NCBI RefSeq assembly: GCF_000003815.2
Contig: NC_049992.1
Span: forward strand, 8,182,920-8,246,919
Length of the DNA stretch: 64,000 nucleotides
Direction: 5' to 3'
Source: Branchiostoma floridae
Taxonomy: Eukaryota > Chordata > Leptocardii > Amphioxiformes > Branchiostomatidae
A program made the translations under genes and the position numbers. Below, in pieces: positions 11,939-22,565 of this stretch. How positions within the stretch are numbered: position 1 is the first letter of the stretch; every line of letters starts with the position of its first letter. Under the pieces are notes generated by a model, which worked only from the letters and a program-made list of their open reading frames with translations, did not search any database and had not been told where the DNA came from.

Positions 11939-12173
11939 TGTATATCCCGAGATGGCTGGAAACTATTTTCCTTAATTTAACCAAGGAGGTTTTAAAAAAT
12001 CACATAACAAACATAGACCAGATTGTATGAATTATCGGAGTGGTTTGCTTGTGTAGGTTTGATTTCACACTCTCTATAAAGCATAATACGTGAGTTACGT
12101 AGTTACCTCCTGCACAATAGCGAGCTAAATGTTCATATCTGACTACTAGCAGGCGCGTCTAGCCAAGTCAAGT

Positions 12174-12218
12174 CACGTGAAAGTGTGACCAATAGGAGCA
12201 CAGTTCGCTGTGACGTCA
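12174..12218 (+). promoter_or_regulatory. Promoter elements of the module gene: E-box, CCAAT, full CRE
   Basis: CACGTG at 12174-12179, CCAAT at 12189-12193 and the palindromic cAMP response element TGACGTCA at 12211-12218 lie 120-165 bases upstream of the ATG at 12338. No TATA box is seen. A pyrimidine- and C-rich stretch follows, as expected for a 5' UTR. Roles are inferred from motif and position only. Confidence 0.55.
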
Positions 12219-12337
12219 GGTCATTAGTCGCCTACTTCATTTTACCGCGTCTGGTGCTGCTGCCTTTGTCCGTCTCTGTGCCACTTTCTCCCAAATTTCA
12301 CCCAAATTTCCACCAAATCCCACCGTTTTCTATCACA

Positions 12338-15300
12338 ATGGCCGAAGAAGCACCCGCAATGAAGAGGGATAACACCATGGTGGCCACAGCTAAGGTAGGT
12401 TTTGAGTTTCAACCGTTTGTACGAGGGTAAATCCAGAGGAAAACAGCAGGTCCGCTTTGTGTAGGGCCAAAGCGTGGGTGGCTTTACTCGCAGAGCGTCT
12501 TTCATTCTCATTTTCACCCATCTTCGCCGGCTTATTTGCCGTTTTTACCCGCCGCCTTACAATTTTACAGCGAGAATTCACCATAGAAGTGTTCTTTGGC
12601 CCGTGGGCAGAAGAGCTATGGAGAAAAAACGAGAGAAACCCCTGTGATTTTGGAGAAATTCTTGTCGGCGATTCTGAGAAAGTGTTGTTTTTCGAGCGTT
12701 AGGGTTTCGTTCATTCAAACATGGCTCTATGTATGGCCTCGCAGCACTTCCAACAACTTCCGCTATTTCTGTGTTTTTATCTTTCCGTGGTTTCCCCGCT
12801 CTGGGCTTGCAAACTGTTGCTCAAGCCAGGTGCGAAGTCGAATGTATTGTTTGTGTTGACCAGTTCGCAGGTCCTTTTGAAACAACAGAAGTCGCGCTCA
12901 CGGTATGGCACCGAGCTAGTAGCAACAAACAATGAAACTCCTTAATTTCCACCACCTGCAGCCTTGAAACAAGTACAGAACTATTGTTAAATCTTAGATA
13001 TTGAATGAGTGTTGTCCCAACATGTATTACCTTGAGTAGATCTGTAAAATTTAACATTCCCTGCCGCTCAAAATTTACCGGCAGTTTATTTCTGAGAAAA
13101 AGTCTGGACTAGTTCAAATTGACACGTGGGGGACGCTTTGTAATTGTTCCGCATGAATTAACCTGTTCAATTTGTAATCGTGTGTGTATTTTAGGGCTAT
13201 AAATGAAGATTTTTTGTTGCAAATTTTACCTCGGAATTAAAAGCAGTTTGTAATTTGTGGTTTTGTGCTAGGACTCCCCTGGGGTGGTCAGTGGTTTTGT
13301 CGGCAGAGGGGAAGTTTTCTGTCTGAAGATCGGGTTTCATTTTCCCGCCTTTTGATTGACAGAAACAATTAGGGGAGTGATAGAGTGAATGGGAGAGCGT
13401 GTGGGGGAGATTTTGACACCTTTTGGAGTGAATGAATGTTGTTGTTGGCCCACTACACAAGTCTTTTGTGTGTAGTGTCAAGTATCACAAGGTACCAGAC
13501 AGTCTCTTAGTACTTTCACTTGAGTTTCAGTAGATAGTGCTCCAGTGTCTTTCACAGATAAGAGTTTTCTGTGTTTCATCAATGAAAGTGACCAGGTGCT
13601 AGCTTTTGAGACCATTTGTTTTGAAATCAGAATGATGTATTATTGCAATATAGTCTTTAAAAAAATGAGTCTCAAATAGTTATACATAAGGTACCATTCT
13701 CTTTCTGTGAGTTGTTTGAAGCTGTACATTTCGTTTCCTCAAACCAGAAGCTTATATAGCTCAATGTCATCCTCAAAAAAAATCTGAATTACACGTTGAC
13801 AGCCCCAAATTTTCCGTATGTGTCTGTGCAAACCAGAGTTGAAAACTCTACTACAAGGGTAATTTTCAGATAACCCCTTGTTGTGAGTGCTCAGGATTGC
13901 TAGATCTAGACCACTGCATGCCTATTTCCCAAAAAAGAAGGGACTCTTTTCAGGTATCAAGTGATGGAAGAGATTTAAGGATTAAGTGATCCATGGTGTT
14001 TGTTGTTGACAAATCCCACGTACTGTTCTAAAACGGAACTAGACTGGAAAGCATTCCGTCTGTAGACCTATATTATGGCCTACATTGCAAAAGTGGTTTA
14101 GAATGTAGAGTTGAATCCTTGTGTATGGAAATATTAGTGTAAACTTTGCCCGAAAAAATGATTTTTTTAAACAATTATTTGTATATGGATACAATCACAA
14201 TTTACAAAGAAAACGATTTTCTTCTTGCCATCTGTTGGCTATATATAGTGGCACATTGTTGAAGCATGTGTGTTCAAGTAGTGTGTTATGGTCTATAAGC
14301 AGTAGGATAATAGACCATAACACTTCTGAGCATAACTAGGCAATAAAACCAACCAGGCATGACTTTTTTATCACACAAACACAAGGGCAATTGGTCATGA
14401 TGGCTGCATGAGTTATTTGTGATGAGATATATGCCAGATAGCTCTTTTGTCTCCAAAACTGGTAAATGAAAAGATGCCTGTCTTTTGATCTGGATGTCAG
14501 TATAGCAACAGTGATATAGATAGCAGCAAGTGAATTATGACCCCAGCATCCACTCTGGCACTAAGTACTCTTCAATAATTATTCTAAATGAGTGAGTTTG
14601 AAAGAAGGGCCATTTGGTTACTCAGAGTCAGAGGCGGCCTCCTGGCCAGTTAAGCTGTTGTTGTCTATCTGGTTTGAGGTCTGCACTTTTGATTTTTCTT
14701 TTGTTTTTCTGGCAAATGACACTTAATGACATAGCCCTGGGGTCCCATTTATAAAGTGATGATAAAGAATCGATAGATAGGGTAGAGGGAATCAGCCAAA
14801 AGAATACTTTGAAAGATATGGTTTGAAGGACATGTTGAAGTGGCCCTGATCCCATTAGGGCTGTCCAGTCAAGGTTTCATTCATGGTCCTCCATTCTAGA
14901 GCAGTTTGGGCCATACCATCAAAAGCAGAAAGATTTAAAAGAGAAATTTACATAATGACGTAACCGAAGGGGTCAGTTCCAGTTATTCAGCTGGTTGGAT
15001 TACTGTGTTTTCTGTTACTTTTTTTGTCTTACAAAAGCCGACGACTTGGATTATGAAGAAGAATGCTTCCTCCTTAGTTTGTGCAGAGTCAAGACTAAGG
15101 AGAGATGTCTCAAGATTTCAGAATTCTTCCCACCAATTTCCAAATTTGCATACTTAAAAAAATGTATGTATAGAAGTACTCAGTTGTTGTAGTAGCCCAG
15201 TATCTACCCCCTTTTGTTTTCTTAGCTCACCCTAGATTGCAAATAGATCTGCAAGTCAGTGTGGATTGTACCACTACATCAGGGGCCACTGACAGACGAC

Positions 15301-18300
15301 TGTCCCTTTATCTAGTTGGTACATGTGGTAAACAAGGTGAGGCCTGTTCAAAATTGTCTGGGCAACGTAAATAAAGAGCCATTTTCTATCTACAGCATGA
15401 CCCCATAACTCTTCATTGTCTAGGATCTGTTGCAGTTTGGATGAAACCATTTGAATGAGGGGGTTATCAAAACATAAAGCTTCAGAAGAAATCGTATCCC
15501 CCGACAGTCAAGTTGGCACAGGTGTTGCAGGATAGTCCAACAAATATTTGCACTAACAAAACATCCATTTTGGTAATACATTGACAAGCTGGGTCACTCG
15601 CTCCATTGTCTTGTATCTGGAGCAGTTTGGATCATACCACTTCTGCAGAGGGTTATAGGCTCAAACAGTTGTCCCTCCTTCATGTCAGATATTATCTGTC
15701 AAATTGAGAAGAGAAGAGAAGAAATTGCACTCTCCTTTTCACTGCTGGCAGGCAAGAATCCTTGCTTTATTGTCTCAGCTGTCAGTCATACCATTTAGAA
15801 CTGTGGTTACTGTTATTTATAAGATCAGAGTGCTACTTGGACAAAACAGGCTGTGCAATAAAAATAAAACTGTTATTAAGAGAATTAAATGTGGTAAGTT
15901 TGTATGCACAAAATGAATCTGTCATTAGCTCTAAGAGTAGCAGAAAAATGCATGCCCCTCCTTTCACAATATGGTCTGTTCCAAAAAATATGTACAATGT
16001 GGGTGTGTCACAAGCTGAACCCTTTTCAAGTTATTACTGATAGTTGACTGGATAGCACAACATATTACTTCAGTGTCAGTGAACTCGTACCAATACATAC
16101 ACATTACTGTGTATCATAAAATTGTAGATGATGCAACTTCAGTGCCGCTGTTTTCTACAGTGTACCTAACGAATTCAAAGTTTTACGGTCACATGTGATT
16201 CCCAAACACTATAAAATATTCAGTGCTTGAAATTTAATTTGCTAATGCCCTTGCCCATGGAAGTGTGAGACAATTGCTTGTTTGGGTTCAAGGGTGCCTA
16301 AGCTCAAAGTGGTCAATGGCTTTTTGTGGCAACCTTCCAATTATGATGAATATGATAGGTATTGTAGGAATATTTTGGGTGAAGGGTACACTAGTTATCA
16401 TTTTTATTGGTAATCCTGTTGTATTCACAGTTTGCAAGTCTTAGAAGTCAAAGAATTAGCAAAGAACAACAAATTGTTGGGTCTCTGACCATTTGAACCA
16501 TTTGCAAGGGTAAGACGTATGTGTGGTGTGAATGCATGGAAAAGTACAAGACATTGATGACACTTGACATTGAACTTGGATCAACTCTGTTGCCAACGGC
16601 GATATTTTTAGAGCGAATGGGTTACTCTCCGGGGGACGTATGTGTTGCTGATCTGTACAACATGTCAATATGAATTATTAATTTCCATTTCAGAATAATG
16701 GTTCATGGGCAAATTGGGATTAATAAACAATAGGTGCAATGCCTGTGTGATATTAGAAAAGAATCACAATCTGACTGCTTTTGAAAAATGCACTTGAAAC
16801 ACAGTGTTAACAAGGTTTGCCTTATTTAAACTCACTATACCTTTGCGGGACTGATACAATACAGCTGGTTATCCCCATGTGTTACCCTGTGTGTAGTAGT
16901 TACCTTGACAGACAAACTTGTGGGATGTGCGTGTTCTGCTCACTTTGTAAACGCACCTGTTGGTTGGAGGGGGTATTGTTGAGAGACATGTTTTGATGTG
17001 TTTCAAGCCTGCGGGGGTTTGCCGCAGGCTTGTCTTTGTTGTTGTCTAGCAAGAAAGAGATTACAAACATTCCTTAAAGAAATTTAGGTAGGCCAGGAAG
17101 ACATTTGGATCCCTTCCAGCTCCGTCTTATACTTTTCTCACCGTTTTTAGTATCATGGTTTGAGAAAGCATTGAGTAATTTTCAGAGTGACGACTCAACT
17201 AGTGTTGAACTCACTGTCAAATCAATTGTAAGTTTAAAGACTCAGTAAGTGATGAATCCAAGTTAACAGGGTACATTATTCTGTTTATTAATATACTTGA
17301 ACACAGCCTTCAAAGTCTTTTACACCTGTGAAGCCAAATACTCAAATAAAGTACTTTGTTTCTCTTGTCAGTTCATTATTCCAGAAAGCAAGCCATTACA
17401 CATACACAAACAGTCATTGTGTGAAGAACAAGCAGGTCGAGGTTCTGTTTACCTACCTGGTCAATCCCTCCCTTTCTCGGCCTACTTGTTGTTCCTATTG
17501 TTTACCTGGCTGTTGGCGCCTCAAAAGGCTACTTGTTGGGGGTACCTGATACTGGGGTTTCTGTTAGCTGTTATAAATGGACTGTGACTGGCGTAACCCC
17601 CACTGGGTCAGCCTTAGGCTTGGGAGGGGTCCTTGTCTATAATGGCTCAGTGGCCCATACACATACATGCATCCTAAAAAGCAAGACTCAGACATTACCT
17701 ACAGTATAGGTGTCTAAAATAACTTCTACAAGACTGGCAATAAAAATGTATTATTGCCATGACGACGATTGAGGGTACAACAATAGAGCTCAAATCAGAA
17801 ATAGACTGGAACTTCCCTGTCGCACTATCTCTGGCACAATATACTAGCCCACCTGTAACATAAACCTACAGCCAGCAGAAATGTACTATCCCCGGTACAG
17901 CACAATGGTCTGCCAGTGACCTAAACCTACAGCTGAGCACTACAGAAGTATTTCCTGTCTGCCTGTGGCGTATGGCTTGAACAAGCTCTAGAAAAGAAAA
18001 TGTATCCTTCATAACATAACATAACAACCAAGACAACGTGATCCATTGTGCAGAGTTCCCTGTCTAGTTTCAAAGGACAAATTCCTCCAGGGAGCAAGTG
18101 TGACCTACATTCCACCATTGCATACCAGAGATACATCTGGAACAGATTTGGGGGGGAGGGCTTGCATACCCAGCATACTGCATTCCTGTGGAAATGCCTG
18201 TGCAATTCCTAGAATTTTTGCAGACTGAATGCAAAATATACCACTTGACGACTCCCCTGAGGCGTCGTCAAAAATAGTCTCACAGCCTGCATACAAGATG

Positions 18301-21300
18301 GCCATATTGACTGGCCTGAGGCTTCTGATTGCAGAAAAAGTCTGACGATGTTATTCCCTAGTAGTCATTCCCAGACATACAGCAACAAACAAATGCGTCA
18401 ATTGCTTGGCATTTTTTTTACCAGCATTTGAAGATATCTGAAAAGTTAAAAAGTGTCAGGTCTCATTTTTAAAGTTCTTCTGTTGTAAATATATGGTGAA
18501 TTCGTGTAATACTGTCGTAGCCTATATTCTTATCATGACAAAGCCAAATCGTAATGATCCAAATTACACAATGTATTATGATTTGTAACTTCATTGAAAA
18601 GTGTCTGTATTTTGGTGTGTGGTTTTTAGGAGGGCATCGAATACCTCCGGTCCCAAGGTCCCAATGTACTGAAGGCGCATGGCTTGGACCAGCCAACAGA
18701 GGGCGCTTCGAAGAGTTCGGACAAACCAAAAATGCAGCGTGATTCCACTATGGTGGCCACTGCCAAGGTTGGAAGCTGACTGTTGATCAGCTTCTTTTTT
18801 AACCTTGAACTACTGCTTACAATGAAATTATATTCGCATTTTGTTACCGAGAAATTCATTATAATCTTCTTGCTGATTTTCGTTCTGTCCCATGAAGCAA
18901 ATTACATGATGGTGACAAAAATTTGGTGCATGCATAATCATCTGATTTTGCATGTGTTAAACCACCTTTTCAAATACACACTTTGATATGCTGCAACACT
19001 TAAAATATGAATTCTGCTTTTCTCAAAGTATGAAGATATTCATAGAGCACTTGAAACAAGAAAGTTAGTTAAATTTTGATTAGGCACAATCCTCCATACT
19101 AACACTAACAGTGACAAGCAGTATTTGTCGGGGGTCCTGATGTTTTTCTGTGTACTGTCAGGAGGGTATCGAGTACCTCAGGTCTCAGGGCGCCCACAGT
19201 GTGCTCAAGCTGCATGGCCTGGACCAGCCGCCAGAGGGCGCCACAAGCAGCGACACACCCAGAGTCAAGCGAGACTCGACAATGGTGGTCACGGCCAAGG
19301 TTTGGAGAGGACCTCATAAACGTTGAAGCGTTGCCAATCCTGCTTCTTAACGAAATTTTAAGTTTTATCGCTTTTTATCATGGACTAAATTCATTACAAA
19401 TTGTTTTATTTGTCAATGTTGGCTGGATCACCAATAAAGTCTACAATCCCAGCTTATTGCATAATCAGCAAATTCAGATATCCCAATCCTGACCCCTTCT
19501 CTCCCAGAATGATTGTGTTTTGTACAGCGTTATGGAAGCATGATGAACTAGTGACTGCGCCATAACCTCCCCTCACAATGACGGTTCATTTGACGGTTCA
19601 CTTGGTTCATTTGAAATTGTGTTACTCTGACAATGCCTCTGGATCACTACTGCAGCAATTTTGAGTCAATGGTATCATTTTATGTCGGATGACATTCCCT
19701 ACGCACTGCCTCGATCAATGCTAATCACATTTCTGTGAAAGGAGCCTGCTTAATCATGAATAATGTCACCCCTGTGTCGCTCCCTTGGCCCTTCCTATAG
19801 TTAGTCACCCCCTGATATGATTTGTTCGCTGCAGTCGCAACGGATGCTTTAATCCTTGGCACTTTGACTAACCCGTATACAAATATTGATTTGCTTCCAA
19901 GGGTGTATGAATGTTTATTTGCATGGTAAGGAGTGGAGTTCCAAAGTTTAAACTTGCTGCCCAGCAATGTCATATGACCAGCATGCTTGATGTATTGTTT
20001 GATTGTTGAGGTCAATGACGTCTGTTCTACTGAAATGCTTGAGGATGAAGGTTACAAGTTGTAACTGAAATATTATTTGTTTTGTGATTGTATGCTTGTC
20101 AGGTTTTACTTTTAGCATCTTTAAGTAATTTTGTTCCTTTTGTCAAGAATGAGGGCTTGATAAAGAACAATTTTTCCTGATTAGAATAGAATGGACAGTT
20201 TTCAACATAATATATTGGGCTATACAAAAATTCTGATATATCTATTTGGAATTTGGACAAAAGAAGAAATGCGTATTAAAGCAGCAGTGAAGAAAACATC
20301 CAGACATAATTGATGGAAAAGTAAAAAAAGAAATTTCAGTTCACTTGAGGCTGATAAGTCTTCCTTCTTCCATCTCCAGGAGGGGGAAGCCTTCTTGGAG
20401 GCTACTGGAGGGGTAGCAGAAGACGCCAAGACTCGTGCACAGCAGAAGGAACTGGAATCCACGGAGGAGGTGCCCAAACTGACGAAGGACAACACCATGG
20501 TCACCACAGCAAAGGTAGGAGAGCCTTTATCTCTGGAAAACACACAGCATGAATCTTGTACTAAGGGTTCTTGTACTTGTAGTACCCAGGGAACACAGGG
20601 CAGCAATTAACGGTGTATTTTTACAACGGGTTATCAGGCCTGTCCCTTAAGTTTAATATCCTTGAGGCACCTCCTTGAACCCCCATTTTATATCCCTTCT
20701 GAAGGCAGGTGCAGCTCCAACCCTGTTGCCCTTTCCAGGATTGAACTGGGGTCTCTCAGTTACCAACTCATTAGAACCATGAGCTCAACTGTGAGGCTGC
20801 TACCAGTTGAGCTATAGGGACATTGGTTGAACAAAGCCTGGTCTGCCCATGTGCAAGGTAATGGCAGCTGTGATAAAGTGGCAGGTGTTCCTTTGTCCAT
20901 TCTCTCTACCCTGGGTGCCAGCCTGTACAGCCAGACTCCCCTCCAACAACCACCTGCCCCCCTTTCAATCCAGCATACCACAGCCTAAAGCCAGTGTATT
21001 CAGGGTTGGACGAGTCCACTAGTCCGATTGTCCAGGGCAAGTAAAAGTGTCAATCGGACAAGTGCATGTCCTACCCCACTTGTCTAATTGGGCAAGTTAG
21101 ATTTTTTTTCCATGAGTGCAACCCCCTCCCCACTACAATATTTGCCATCTGTATGTTTTGACATTTTGTTTACTGTTTTTACCCTGGTATCTGTAATGTG
21201 TGCACATCGTCAACCTTTTAGCTAGGGCACGAGGGCTCATGCTTTAAGTGTGACGGCTCTCTTTATCTATGTTAAAATTAAACATAGAAACTCACCTTAT

Positions 21301-22565
21301 TACTTTTATTTTTACTTCCCCCAGGAGGGTGCAGAGATTCTGGGAGATGACGAGCTGGGCGGGACCCGGGCTGAGACGAAGGCCATCAAGGATGCAGAGG
21401 CAGCAGAGGAGGACGAGGAGGATGAAGAGGAGGAGGAGGACGAGGGAGAGGAGGAGGTAAAGATGGGTATAAATGAGGAGGAAGCAGTGATAAAGATGAG
21501 AAAATGATGCAGTAAAGATGGATGGATGATTTTTTTGTTAAATGATGATGATGAGGAAGAAAATTGAAACCCTCTCGGAAAAAAATGAGGAGGGAGAGGA
21601 GGAGGTAAAGATGGGCAGGCTTTTAGCTTCACATGCGTCCAGTGTATCTTTGGACGCACTGTTCTAAAAATAATAAGAAATTGGACGCATGGGGGAGCCG
21701 AATATTCTCTGACAAAAATGAAAATTCTGATTGACCAGGGATTTTAATAGCTCACTTGTGGAAGTTATGGTCACAGTCTTCAATTGTCTTCTTCAGTGAT
21801 AAAGATGAGAAGATGATGCTGTAAAGATGGATAAAAAAGATTTTTGTTCAATAATGATGATGAGTAGGAAGGAAATTGAAACCTTTTCTCCAAAAAATTG
21901 AGCTAAGTAGTGCTAGAAAAGTTTGTTGTCTACATTGATGATGGTAACAAATAAAGGCTGTTGAATGATGGTTGGTTCTTCTTTTGTAGGATGATGATGA
22001 TGACGAAGAGAATGGTGAGGAGGAGGCAGGAGACACAAACGATGCACCTGTTCCCGCTGTCAAGCGCACACACACCATGGCAGACACACTACAGGTGAGC
22101 ACTCACACACACCATGGTATATGCACTACAGGTAAGGGGAGTATACCGGTAAGTGTTGTCTGGGTAGAGACTGGATGGAGCAGGCCAAGGGAGGAGTTCC
22201 TCCAAGAGAGTGAGAGAGTTGTCTGGGAAGGGGAGTCTGCTGACTAGTGGTAGACAACATTGTCAATTGCAGTATCAAAGTTCTGGTATACTTGAAGTCA
22301 AATCTTGCCTTTCAGTTTTACATAAGGAAAGAATTGTATGATGAACTTTTGTAATGTCTGTATTGCCTGTGCTTTCCAACGTTTATATCTGACTGTTGTT
22401 TTGTCTGTATTTTCTGTGCTTTTGAAGTTATATCTTACCCTTGTTTTGTTGTGTATCCCTTAGGAAGGAGAGGAGTACCTGAAGCGCCAGAAGACGGACG
22501 AAAACGGCGAGAAGGCAACAGAAAACGGCGAGAACGGGGAGAGTGCAGAGGCCGTGGCATCCTAA
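12338..22565 (+). CDS. Exon-modular acidic repeat protein with parathymosin-like C-terminus
   Basis: Exons: 12338-12394, 18630-18767, 19162-19299, 20380-20514, 21325-21456, 21990-22094 and 22464-22565 (TAA). All six introns are phase 0; the product is 268 residues. Exons 2-4 (46, 46, 45 codons) begin with EGIEYLRSQG or EGEAFL and end K/R-D-N/S-T-M-V-x-T-A-K; exon 1 also ends with that motif. Exon 5 begins EGAEIL and becomes a Glu/Asp tract. Exon 6 continues acidic and ends VKRTHTMADTLQ. Exon 7 begins EGEEYLKRQKTDENGE and is rich in ENGE. Acidic tract, KR cluster and KRQKT followed by ENG resemble vertebrate prothymosin and parathymosin, small nuclear chromatin-associated acidic proteins; KRQKT could act as part of a nuclear localisation signal. 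That link is inference. The N-terminal modules are unfamiliar to me. Donors of exons 2 and 3 (GTTGGA, GTTTGG) are weak, and every internal exon is a multiple of three, so exon skipping would keep frame. No signal peptide or membrane segment. Confidence 0.8.
12395..18629 (+). other. Intron 1 of the module gene (6.2 kb), no supported gene
   Basis: Only short unrelated ORFs. Two compact perfect stem-loops stand out: 14283-14323 (14-bp stem from GTGTTATGGTCTAT, 13-base loop) and 17004-17032 (11-bp stem from CAAGCCTGCGG, 7-base loop). Neither has the size of a microRNA precursor or tRNA. Otherwise nothing is seen. Confidence 0.6.
20657..20823 (-). repeat. tRNA-derived SINE (head and body)
   Basis: On the minus strand it reads CTATAGCTCAACTGGTAGC, an A-box-like tRNA start, then GTTCAATCCTGG, a B-box-like element, then a body with TTGGAGCTGCA and CAGAAGGGATATAAAATGGG. 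Related copies are at 36983-37130 and 57957-58270. It sits in intron 4 of the module gene, antisense to it. Confidence 0.65.
21438..21891 (+). repeat. Tandem duplication across the exon 5 donor of the module gene
   Basis: The exon 5 end and donor GAGGAGGTAAAGATGGG (around 21451) recur at about 21588-21612. Following intron blocks are also repeated: GTGATAAAGATGAGAA (21487, 21796) and GAAATTGAAACC (near 21561 and 21870). The second copy holds about 180 bases of extra sequence (21613-21792). The donor hexamer GTAAAG is intact in both copies. Confidence 0.75.

Noticed and set aside
14283..14323. Perfect stem-loop as a microRNA precursor
   Set aside because: A 14-bp stem with 13-base loop is too short; no extended pairing in the flanks.
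20657..20823. Possible tRNA gene
   Set aside because: A- and B-box-like motifs are present but no cloverleaf, and two similar copies continue into a shared non-tRNA body, so it is a tRNA-derived SINE.
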